Part shown: one piece after another, positions 41,189 to 64,000 of the stretch | Numbering within the stretch: the stretch's first letter is position 1 | Layout of the letters: the number at the start of each line of letters is the position of its first letter | NCBI RefSeq assembly: GCF_021730395.1 | Contig: NC_069365.1 | Span: 23,472,001 to 23,536,000 of the forward strand | Direction: 5' to 3' | Length of the DNA stretch: 64,000 nucleotides | Origin: Mercenaria mercenaria | Taxonomy: Eukaryota; Mollusca; Bivalvia; Venerida; Veneridae | Notes under the pieces: model-generated | Seen by the model: the letters and a program-made list of their open reading frames with translations, nothing else | What the model was told of the DNA's origin: nothing | Database searches by the model: none | Made by a program: the position numbers and the translations under genes

Positions 41189-42363
41189 GTAGTGACAGGG
41201 TGAGCTTTTGTGATATCATTTTGTCCGTTGTTCGTTCACAATTTCTTTTGAACACGATAGAGACCACATTTTGCAATCAATTTTAATCAAACATTCACAC
41301 AACTTGTATTGGCATAATATCTCTGTCCCTTTCGAAAACTTGCCAGATCCCATCAAGGGTTCCAGAGTTATGGCCCCTTAAAAGGCCAAAATTTGTTATT
41401 TTTGCCTTGTGAACACGATAGAGACCACATTTTCCAATCAACTTTAATCAAACTTGCACACACCTTGTATTGGAATAATATCTCAGTTCCTTTCGAAAAC
41501 TGGCCAGATCCAATCGTGGGTTCCAGATTTATGGCCCCTTAAAGGGCCAAAATTTGCTATTTTGGCTTTTGCAGCCATATAGACTTCATTTACGGTTTGA
41601 TTTGATACAAACTTGCAAAATATCTTCAGCAACAAAAAAATCTTGGATTCCATGATGAATCTATCAGATCCAGTCATAGGTACGGAGTTTCGGCCCCTTA
41701 TTGACCCCTGATAGAGCCAAAATTTGTTTATTATACTGTGTTAACACGATAGAAGTGACATTTTATATTTGATTTTAACCACACTTACACACAACTTATG
41801 TCAGAATATGGTCTCTGTTCCTTTCGAAAACTGGCTAGATTCCATCATGGGTTCTGGAGTTATTGCGCCTAAAAGGGGCAAAATTTTCTAGTTTGGCCGT
41901 TTCAGCCATATAGAGGTTTCATGTATGATTTACTTTGATACAAACTTGCACAGAATGATTATCTTGATGATTTCTAGGCCTGGATTAAATCTGGGTCATG
42001 TCGGGTCAAAAACTAGGTCATCCGGTCAAACCAAAGGAAAAGCTTGTTAACAAACTAGAGGCCACATTTATGACCCTATCTTCATGAAACTTGTTCAGAA
42101 TGTTTATCTTGATGATTTCTAGGCTAGAATGTTTTTGTGCATGAAATATCTTATGAATTTTCATCTGGGTCATGTAGGGTCAGAAACTAGGTCACCAGGT
42201 TAAATCAAAGAATAAGCTTGTTAACATTCAGAGGCCACATTTTTTGGTCTAATCTTAGTGAAAATTAGAATATTTGTATCCATGAAATCACTAGGTAAAA
42301 CATGTTTACACTGTACGTGTGTGTTACTCAGGTGAGCGACTGAGGGCCATCTTGGCCCTCTTG
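41189..42363 (+). mobile_element. Helentron-like element, AGCTCACC family, 5'-truncated
   Basis: Starts within the 5' hairpin (AGTGACAGGGTGAGCTTTTG), so the first 15-20 bp are missing. The first half has the core seen at 30291 (CACGATAGAGACCACATTTT, GGTTCCAGAGTTATGGCCCC). The second half has subfamily 1 monomers (ACTAGGTCA, CATGTTTACACTGT). Ends GGTGAGCGACTGAGG, GGCCATCTTGGCC hairpin, CTCTTG at 42363. A chimera of two cores between one set of ends. Confidence 0.68.
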
Positions 42364-42565
42364 TTGCATATTTAGACTAGATACTGCACAAACGTCAACC
42401 ATCAATGCCAGAAAATTGTCAAATGACGTAAATCGTGTCAGTGCTATGTTAAATCCAACAAAAAAAGAAAAAATATTTATCGATATAATAAAAAGCTGTT
42501 ACTAAATGGGAATATTTGTTAAGATTTGAGAACACTTTTGTACGTGTATACACATTTTGCAACAG

Positions 42566-43935
42566 AAGCATAATGTTAGGCTCAGCTAAGGACATTGGGT
42601 GCAACAACAGTAACATGTTAAGCTCAATAGAGCAGAAGAAGTGCATCAATAGCATCATGTTAGGCTCAATGGAGCACAAGAGGTGCAGCAGTAGCATCAT
42701 GTTAGGCTCAATGGAGCACAAAAGGTGCAACAGTAGCATCATGTTAAGCTCAATGGAGCACAAGAAGTGCAACAATAGCATCATGTTAGGCTCAATGGAG
42801 CACAAGAGGTGCAGCAGTAGCATCATGTTAGGCTCAATGGAGCACAAAAGGTGCAACAGTAGCATCATGTTAGGTTCAATGGAGCACAAAAGGTGCAACA
42901 GTAGCATCATGTTAAGCTAAGTGGAGCACAAGGGGTGCAACAATAGCATCATGTTAGGCTCAATGGAACACAAAAGGTGCAACAGTAGCATCATGTTAAG
43001 CTCAGTGGAGCACAAAAGGTGCAACAGTAGCATCATGTTAAGCTCAGTGGAGCACAAGGGGTGCAACAGTTGCATCATGTTAAACTCAATGGAGAACAAG
43101 AGGTGCAACAGTAGCATCATGTTAGGCTCAGCTGAACACAAGATGTGCAACAGTAACATCATGTTACGCTCAACTGAGCACAACAAGAGGTGCAACAGTA
43201 GCATCATGTTACGTTTAACTGAGCACAAGAGGTGATCAGAAGCATCATGTTACCCTGAGCTGAGCACAAGAGGTGCTACAGTAGCATCATGTTAATCACA
43301 ACTGAGCACAAGAGGTGCAGCAGTAGTATAATGTTAAGCGCAACTGAGCACAAGAGGTGCTACAGTTAAGCCAACTGAGCACAAGAGGTGCAGCAGTAGT
43401 GTAATGTTAAGCACAGCTGAACATAAGAGGTGCTACAGTAGCATCATGTTAGTCACAACCGACCACAAGAGGTGCAGCAGTAGTATCATGTTAGTCACAA
43501 CAAGACCACAAGAGGTGCTACAGTAGCATCATGTTAGTCACAACTGACCACAAGAGGTGCTACAGTAGCATCATGTTAGTCACAACTGACCACATGAGGT
43601 GCAGCAGTAGTATAATGTTAAGCGCAACTGACCACAAGAGGTGCTACAGTTAAGCGCAACTGAGCACGAGGTGCAGCAGTAGTGTAATGTTAAGTGCAGC
43701 TGAGCACAAGAGGTGCAGCAGCCCGCCCGCTTAGCTCAGTAGGTAAGAGCGTTGGTCTACGGATCGCGGGGACGCGAGTTCGAAGAGGTGCAACAGTAGC
43801 ATCATGTTACGCTCAGCTGAGCACAAGAAGTGCAATAGTAGTATAATGTTACGCTCAGATGAGCATAAGAGGTGCAATAGTGGTATAATGTTACGCTTAG
43901 ATGAGCACAAGAGATGTAACAGTAGCATAATGTGC
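42566..43935 (+). repeat. 42-bp minisatellite, main block
   Basis: About 30 imperfect copies of a 42-bp unit (GAGCACAAGAGGTGCAACAG, TAGCATCATGTTAGGCTCAATG). Because 42 is a multiple of three and the unit lacks stops in several frames, both strands carry repetitive open frames (up to 153 codons). These look like by-products: no start context, splice sites or protein-like composition. Later units vary in length and are less regular. A tRNA-like fragment interrupts the block at 43726. Confidence 0.85.
43726..43784 (+). mobile_element. truncated tRNA-like fragment (SINE head) in the minisatellite
   Basis: GCCCGCTTAGCTCAGTAGGT has a perfect A box, and GCGAGTTCGA begins a B box, but the sequence breaks off there and the anticodon and acceptor stems do not pair. 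It stops exactly where minisatellite sequence resumes, which suggests a SINE head left after rearrangement. Not a functional tRNA gene. Confidence 0.65.
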
Positions 43936-44035
43936 ATATGTGCTATTACTTTAACTAATTTAGGTTTAAAACTTGTTTTGATGAAAGATAAATTATTGAA
44001 AGTGATATTTAAACTCACAGGAGTTGTTTTGTATA

Positions 44036-44240
44036 AGAGATGAGCACAAGAGGTGCAATAGTAGTATAATGTTACGCTCAGATGAGCACAAGAGGTGCGA
44101 TAGTTGTATAATGTTACGCTCAGATGAGCACAAGAGGTGCGATAGTAGTATAATGTTACGCTCAGATGAGCACAAGAGGTGCAATAGTAGTATAATGTTA
44201 CGCTCAGCTGAAAACAGAGGTGCAACGGTAGCATGATCAT
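44036..44240 (+). repeat. 42-bp minisatellite, second block
   Basis: Five further units (GCTCAGATGAGCACAAGAGG, TGCAATAGTAGTATAATGTTAC), separated from the main block by 100 bp of unrelated sequence. These units are more alike than those of the main block's tail, which suggests recent local amplification. Confidence 0.75.
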
Positions 44241-44518
44241 GTTTAGCTCATCTGAAAGCTAAAAGGTAAAAACTCTTCAAACAACATCGCCTTAACAACT
44301 TAAAATCTGATTTTAAAATAATATCGCAATACAAAAAAGTAAATGTTTCTTTAGTGGCCTTCTGCTTCAAACCAACTTGATCCGTCAAAACCAAGGCTGC
44401 CTCTGCATGCCAGTTTTCACAGTATTTTAGCAGAAATATATTTTACACGACTCTGTCATAATTGTTAACTGAGCTGTGAAACTCTGATGAGCGATCTAGG
44501 CTCAGTATAGCCCTCTTG
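44229..44518 (+). mobile_element. short Helentron-like element with altered subterminal repeats
   Basis: Starts TTTAGCTCATCTGAAAGC and ends GATGAGCGATCTA, hairpin GGCTCAGTATAGCC, CTCTTG at 44518. Both subterminal repeats carry the same change relative to the family (AGCTCATC/GATGAGCG instead of AGCTCACC/GGTGAGCG). No tandem array; about 290 bp. Confidence 0.45.
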
Positions 44519-44699
44519 CTTATAATTTAATGCTAATGTGCAATTTTTAACTTTGCTTAGATTTTATAAAGACATGAAAAAAGAATATGATCATGTTCAG
44601 TAGTATTCAGTGTGTTAATACAACGTTTGGATAAACGGAATATATGCCCATTACATAAATTGAAAATCATTTGAGTTTATGACTTTGATCTTGGCATAT

Positions 44700-45100
44700 T
44701 TGTAGGCGGCGATAGGACCTTGGGCAGAGCGCAAAAAATTGTCGGTAGTTTAAAATCACAAATGAAAGTCAAAGTTCACTTCTGATGTTGCATTTTTGTC
44801 CGGAGCATAACTGAAAATCTATTCAAGGTATTGACTTAAAACTTTGCACATAGGTAAATAGAAATGAAATGATGTGTAGAGAGAATGGACTTGGTCGGCA
44901 GGTCAACAAATACAGCTCGAATGTAAATTTGTCCATGGTTTCGTGTCGTATTAACTTAAAAGCTGTAAAAGAAAATTACTTCAAACATGGAATACGCGTA
45001 GGAGGCGATTAGATGATGTGAAGAACGCAAAACCCATGGTCGATAGGTCAAAGGTTAAGGTCATTTAGCTATTTAGGGCTTTGACTTGCAACATGAAATA
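44700..45100 (+). repeat. decayed tandem repeat, about 150 bp units
   Basis: Blocks TAGGCGGCGATAGGA/GTAGGAGGCGATTAGA, AGAGCGCAAAA/AGAACGCAAAA and GTCAAAGTTCAC/GTCAAAGGTTAAGGTCA recur two to three times. No termini. Confidence 0.5.
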
Positions 45101-45119
45101 AAGGTAGGCGGTGACGAGA

Positions 45120-45330
45120 AGATGTACAGTGCAACAACCCACATTACCCGCAACCGCCATCACCCCTAACAAATTTGACCCCCGGCCTCCCACCTCACCC
45201 CTTCCCTCCACCTCAACGAATTTGTGCCCAAGTAACGCTCTACCCCCACCCACGGCCAAACGGACCTGCCCACCATCCTGCCTCTTTCCCCCAACACACA
45301 GGCGCACCACTTTTTTCTTCATTTTTCTTC
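45120..45330. other. pyrimidine-rich low-complexity tract
   Basis: Strongly C-rich plus strand (runs such as CACCCCTTCCCTCCACCTC). It explains a 103-codon plus-strand frame of Pro/Thr-rich composition, which I do not regard as a gene. Confidence 0.6.
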
Positions 45331-45419
45331 CTCCTGTGATCTCGAAGAAGATTCCTCTTCACCTAGCTTTTTACCTAGATGGCCCAATTTCTGACTTGAC
45401 CGAAAGGCTGACAATCTTA

Positions 45420-46300
45420 TAAGATTTTTTAAAAACTTTGTTCGAATGGTATTTCTTGACCCCTTTTACGAGGTGCTGGAGTTAACGGCAGAAAAACTAT
45501 TTAAACGGCTTTTATTACGTACTGCCTGACGGATATTCATCTTCAACTTTGACCGGTAGTATTCTTGCAGAGACCTCTTTCAAATATAGTTTTGCTTGCC
45601 CTATATGGAACTGAGCTAAAAACAGAAAAAAAAACTTTCAAGCGACTTTTTCTCACGAACACGTGATAGCTCACCACCAAACTTATTCTGCAGACTTCTG
45701 TTATTTTTGTTAGGTTGGTTAAGCTTGGTCTTTAAATGTTGCGAGAGCTGTAACTAGGGACTGCTTCTACGCAAGAACCACTTGATAGATTTTAACCAAA
45801 CGTGTTATGTAGCATCCATGCAGTGTTCCTTTCCTGGTTCCGCTTGGTCCCTTTTAGGGGCCAACAAAGTAATAAACAGAAAAAAAAACTTTAAAGGACT
45901 TCTTTCCATTAAGCGCTGGTTGGATCTTTACCAGATTTGGTCTGTATCATCTCTCTTCTCTCAAACTATTTCATTTGGTTCCCCTTGTCCCCTCCCTCAC
46001 CCCCACCCCCGTCCCTTTAACTAGAAAACAAAATACAACAGCTACTCCTGTTGATGGCTGTGCGCTAAACTTGGTCTGTTGCATCCTTGTATTTGCCTCT
46101 ATCTTGTCTCTTTTAACGGCACACCATGCAAAAATTAACCCTAGCTATTAACCGTTTGTTGGATTTTCACCAAACTTGGTCTGTGTGATCCAAAGGGGAG
46201 GGGGTCTCAAATTTGTTCACATGTTTCCGCTTGACTAAAAAGTTTCTTTAGGTGTACCTGCACCCATTATGACCTAGTTGTGCCTTCTTGAGACGTGCAC
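45420..46300 (+). repeat. decayed tandem repeat
   Basis: Units recognisable by TTGGATTTTCACCAAACTTG, GTCTGT(A/G)T(C/G)ATC and GGTTCC(C/G)CTTG(T/G)TCCC, four or five times with heavy decay. Termini not identified. Confidence 0.5.
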
Positions 46301-46778
46301 TCGCCGGGGGCCGGAGAAATAAACATCTTAAATTTTTAAGGATTTGTTTATATATGCCAGTGCAATCTTTTGTCCTTAAAGAAACATTTTCTTCGAATTG
46401 ATACAAGTTTGTAAAACTAAATCTTTCAAGTACATAATTTTGTATAAAATGTCGTCCAATTAGGACACTTGCCTACCTAAAATGATATTTTTAAAGTATT
46501 ATATACATTGCTTAATTTCTTCTGTTAAGTATCAACGAGTTAGTATTGCAGTTGTTTTTACTTGTAAACAAATTATGCTAAAATTCACCAAATTAGTACA
46601 AATATGAACTTCTGAAGAATTCTCGAGAAAACAAAACCTAGCTAAATTTACATAAACACCGTTTGTTTGGTTCCTTGATTGTTTTGGGCCGTTTTTAACA
46701 TTTCAATTACGCAACGGTGAACACCAGTCTGTACCAGCGCTAGCACTGACTTTAAATTGATTTCCACAAATAAACTAC

Positions 46779-46950
46779 GGAGCCTCCGTGGCCACTGACT
46801 TCGAAGCCGTGACTTGTTTCTAACCTCTCGAGCCTCTGTGCTTTCGAATCATAGTGCTTAAAGTGATACCTAGGGTCGTCCTCCACCATTAAAAGCCAGA
46901 AAGTCGCCATAAGGCCTATAGATGTGTCAGTGTGACGTTAACCCCTCCCC
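46779..46950 (+). mobile_element. GGCCTC-headed SINE, copy 4, internally deleted
   Basis: GGAGCCTCCGTGGCCACTGA, then a shortened body CGTCCTCCACCATTAAAAGC, AAAGTCGCCATAAGG and CAGTGTGACGTTAACCCC. Order as in 23713-23997, with the central part missing. Confidence 0.65.
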
Positions 46951-48062
46951 CACCTCCCACAGGCACCAGTATCGGACCTGGGACAAAGAATATGGCCTTG
47001 TTTTCATCCTAAATAAGTTCAAAATGAAAAATATGTAATGAAATATGACCCCCTACAAATAATACATATGTCTACTGTTGACATGTCTACTGGTGCCTGT
47101 GACTCGAATGTGGAGGATTATATATGACACACGCACTGGACATCATCTGCATGCCAAATCATTTGGACAGCGCTCCTATGGATCAAAGTCGTGACCTCTG
47201 GATGCAAAGTGTTGTGCTCGTATTTCTGAGTAAAACAGTTGGGCTTATATGACAAAATGAACATTAAAAAAAATAGTGCTAGATTTTGTACATGTAGTAG
47301 GATAGCAGTAGGGTGCACTTATACTTCCTTGCTATTGAGCTAGCTTTTATAGCGACGTGAAAGAGTGTCCATCTTAAGTGTGAGAGGTTCCGATCAAGGC
47401 TAATATTGCACGTGTCTTAAATTTATATTTAACTTTTAGGCGAAGCTCATGAAGAAAGTCAAAATGTCTGCGGCCGTGGTCTTTATTCGTGAACTGAAAA
47501 TATTCAATTTCAGAATGGTAATTAGTTAAATTAAGGCAAGAGCAATTTAGCATTCTTTTCCGTTAAAAAGACTGCCCCAGTCAAAATAAGAAAAGAAATG
47601 TCTGGAAATCCTATACTACTGCTGCATATTTACTTGAAAAAATGCGCATAATTCCTCTTACAAAAAAATCCTATATAGATCTATATATAATTAATACAAG
47701 AGATCGGGACGCTTTTTTTGTCCTATAACGTTTACAATGACTGGGACGCTTAACAGAAATTAAATTTAATGGCCTAGGTGGGTTATGTAACACAATGTCC
47801 TACAAAAAGTTCAATATCAGTTATAGGCATGTACCTGAACTTGACCTAGATTTCGATCATCCTGGTCAGAATTTTTAAATAAGATGGACATATCAATGAA
47901 AACTAGATTTAAAACGTATTTAGATCTAGTAACAATGGTTTGAATGTTAATATTCACTTATACAACGTCGTGTCTACATAACAAGCGTTGTATAACATAC
48001 ATGTATGAGTAAAATGGTGGAGGTCATGACATCTGTATTGGCCAATCAGAAAATGGTATACG
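46951..48062. other. intergenic sequence upstream of LONRF
   Basis: Mostly unassigned. A short relic of Helentron-like monomer sequence (CTTGACCTAGATTTCGATCA) lies near 47840. No exon recognised. Confidence 0.35.
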
Positions 48063-48074
48063 TACCACGTGGTA
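48063..48074. promoter_or_regulatory. palindromic E-box upstream of LONRF
   Basis: TACCACGTGGTA, a perfect 12-bp palindrome around CACGTG, 70 bp before the LONRF start codon. CACGTG is the site for bHLH-ZIP factors such as USF, MITF/TFEB and MYC/MAX. Position suggests a promoter site; binding is unproven. Confidence 0.5.
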
Positions 48075-48143
48075 TTGTTGTGTTTATGTAAGTGTACAAA
48101 GTGAGAGGACAAGAAAGAGGGACGGGTGGTATTTGTTGGAAAA

Positions 48144-62094
<13,951 letters not shown>

Positions 62095-62252
62095 CTAGTC
62101 ATTGTACTGTCGATAATAATTATTTTCATAAATGTTCTATTCAGATATGCCCTGGGTTAAACTTGACATAGTGGCAGTATATACATCTGATAAATATATA
62201 TTCAGAAACTGACAGTAATTTGCAAATGAATGAAACATTGTTTTATTAACAC

Positions 62253-62457
62253 TTAGCCTGCTGGCGGCAGATGGTTATGCCTTTGTGACCAGTGCAGACC
62301 AAGATCAGCCTGCACATCTGTGCAGTCTGATCATGGTCTGCACTGTTCGCTATACAGTCAGTAAATTTTCAGTGAAAACCCCTTTGAATAATAAGTGGTA
62401 CTGTCCAAATTAAAAGATGGTCCAGTCCATTATAGAAATATAGCAGGGTAAGGGTTA
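62253..62457 (+). mobile_element. short interspersed repeat, CTGGCGGCA family, copy 3
   Basis: The fullest copy, 205 bp: TTAGCCTGCTGGCGGCAGAT, a central palindrome GATCAGCCTGCACATCTGTG...CAGTCTGATC, ACTGTTCGCTATACAGTCAG, TTTTCAGTGAAAACCCC, and an end AGCAGGGTAAGGGTTAG. It lies 160 bp after the LONRF stop and may be in its 3' UTR. Confidence 0.65.
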
Positions 62458-62727
62458 GAAGAATCAGTGCGTCTTAGTGATAAGAGAGACATGATATCAG
62501 ATAACAGCACCATCTGAGCTGTCAAAAAGTTTTACAAAAACCTTATGCAACAACAAGAACAGCAGGTACCCTGTATAATTCAGTCAACTGATTATTGTTT
62601 GATTGACAGCTGAAGTTGTTTTTACTTTTTTGTTTATGTTGATACAGTATGGAAGTGTATTCAGTTACATGTATTTATTTGATTGTTGTAAGTTGAAGAC
62701 TGATTATTTTCTGGTACTATTTAGATC

Positions 62728-63890
62728 CAGGGCCCACACTGGGCTGAAAAAAGTTGGAGCCACCTTTTTTCTCGGGAACGGTAGGGAGGGTGCTGGAGAG
62801 GTTTCCCTTCCTGCGGCGCGTTGAAAATTTTTGTTACTTCCCATAAGCAAATGGTGATATTCTAGCTATATAGGGGGACTTTTGAATGAAAGTGGGTATA
62901 CCTCTAAAGCAAGTTTTGTATTTTAAAATGTTGTTGGATGTTTGAAGCAACCTGTCTGAAATATTTTTCCATTACAGCTTCTTTTTGTTGTGGGCCTACT
63001 ATGTAAATGCATGGCCCGGGGGCTGTGTTTTTTGGTGCTCTGTGCTTCCGAGAAATCTACCCTGATACAGGATTACATTTCAAATCCATTCCTAACTTTT
63101 AAAGACATTCAAAAAACTTGGCAAACACCTTTACTAATTACTTACTAAGATCACAGACACGGATCCAGTGTATTTTTATTTTTTTTTATTAATATAAAAA
63201 AACAACCTTTTTTCACACAAATTTTATATGCTTTCTATATGTTAGTCAAATGGAAAAAAAAAATGATGACAAAAATCCGGTCACAGTGTTGTGTATGATA
63301 TTGTGACCGGATTTTTTGTCATCATTTTTTTTTCATTTGACTAACATATAAAAAGTATATTTGTGTGAAAAAAAAGGATGTTTATATTAAACAAAAAATA
63401 CACTGGACCCGTGCCTGTGACTAAGATACTGTCTGACGGTGGCGACAACGTTAAAAAATTCATCAAACCATTCATTATTTTGCCGATTTATTTATTTATT
63501 ATTTGATCCATGGAAATTAAAGGCATCAATCATTTAATCTGCCGTAATGACAACAAAACAAAAAGATTATTTTAACCCGATAATCGGTTGCTAATTGATT
63601 GCAAATTGCATCTTCTCGCGTGTCAAGATGTTTATTACACATTGTTGTATGTAAAAGTAAACGCAGACTGGGTAGTACTATCCCGAAATAAGTTAATTTT
63701 ATAAGGTAATATTATCGGAACCAGTCAACTGTTTTTTAACATAATTTCTCAGAGGTTACGATTTATAACGTCTAAAATGGCGGTCCAAATTACGAACATT
63801 TTTTCATTTTCGCCACTCGCGATTTTTCTTCGCCACTTTCATCGCAGATTCGCCAAATGGCTCGAGTGGCGAACGACAGCGTGGGCCCTG
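62728..63890. mobile_element. hAT-type element, 1.16 kb, 5-bp target duplication, with nested MITE
   Basis: Termini CAGGGCCCACACTG and, inverted, CAGGGCCCACGCTG. Flanked by AGATC at 62723-62727 and 63891-63895. The right end carries repeated TTCGCCACT-type motifs. No transposase frame. The nested palindromic element at 63152-63419 accounts for 276 bp with its duplication. Confidence 0.72.
63152..63419. mobile_element. palindromic MITE, 268 bp, 8-bp target duplication
   Basis: Both arms run over 120 bp (CACAGACACGGATCCAGTG at the left; CACAGGCACGGGTCCAGTG inverted at the right), joined near 63290 by TGTTGTGTATGATATT. Exact 8-bp duplication ACTAAGAT at 63144-63151 and 63420-63427, as for hAT. 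Non-coding. Confidence 0.8.
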
Positions 63891-64000
63891 AGATCGTAGC
63901 TAAGTTATTTGATAGTGACTTTGAAAGAGCATGCTTACCACACTCTTAAAGAAAGACCATAAACAGGAGGAATTAATTCAGTAACAGTAAATCTGTTCCC

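Noticed and set aside
42449-43235. Long repetitive open frames (up to 153 codons) on both strands
   Set aside because: They follow from a 42-bp unit that is a multiple of three and lacks stops. Both strands are equally open, and there are no splice sites or start context.
45111-45422. 103-codon Pro/Thr-rich frame
   Set aside because: Explained by a C-rich low-complexity tract; no domain, splice support or conserved composition.
48126-48143. Upstream GTG start for LONRF
   Set aside because: A standard ATG at 48144 opens directly on the TPR-like helix region; the extra six residues have no support.

Overview
Eukaryotic nuclear DNA, AT-rich and intron-rich, very probably from a marine bivalve mollusc (a venerid-type clam is my guess). 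The inference rests on the repeats (tRNA-derived SINEs, fold-back MITEs and 145-165 bp tandem-repeat elements of the kind common in clams) and on compact animal-type genes with GT-AG introns. There is no bacterial gene organisation, CRISPR array or functional tRNA/rRNA gene.

Three host genes can be assembled exon by exon. (1) VMA21, minus strand, 3 exons between 16273 and 6459, a 92-residue V-ATPase assembly chaperone of the ER. (2) COMMD5, plus strand, 7 exons from 20555 to 29336, 220 residues, a Commander-complex subunit. (3) A LONRF-family TPR/RING/TPR/RING/LON-N protein, plus strand, 11 exons from 48144 to 62094, 750 residues, a probable E3 ubiquitin ligase. VMA21 and COMMD5 are divergent and 4.3 kb apart. 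LONRF lies 18.8 kb downstream of COMMD5 across a gene-free, repeat-filled stretch. All splice phases close, and predicted lengths are close to the human proteins as I remember them (VMA21 101, COMMD5 224, LONRF about 755-775). I see no functional link between the three.

Much of the rest is mobile DNA. The dominant class is a set of non-coding elements with one shared anatomy: a 5' T-run and short subterminal repeat (for example AGCTCACC), a 5' hairpin, a GTCCGTC-rich stretch, tandem monomers of about 145-165 bp, the complement of the subterminal repeat (GGTGAGCG), a 3' hairpin, and CTTG or CTAG followed by T. This is what is expected of non-autonomous Helentron/Helitron2 elements (HINE-type). 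At least five sequence families are present (AGCTCACC, AATCCCCCGCC, ATGTCTCCCCC, TTGACTATT, and one ending CCCTTGGGCATCTAG). They nest in one another, abut head-to-tail, and in one case sit in a SINE whose empty paralogous site is also in the window.

Other elements: a 4.57 kb MULE-like element with a 9-bp target duplication that carries two hAT-type MITEs; further hAT-type MITEs with 5-, 6-, 7- and 8-bp duplications, including a palindromic one nested in another; 237-bp fold-back MITEs; a 76-bp micro-element; a 42-bp minisatellite with a tRNA-like fragment; a LINE 3' end; a mariner remnant; and a broken retroelement reverse-transcriptase fossil.
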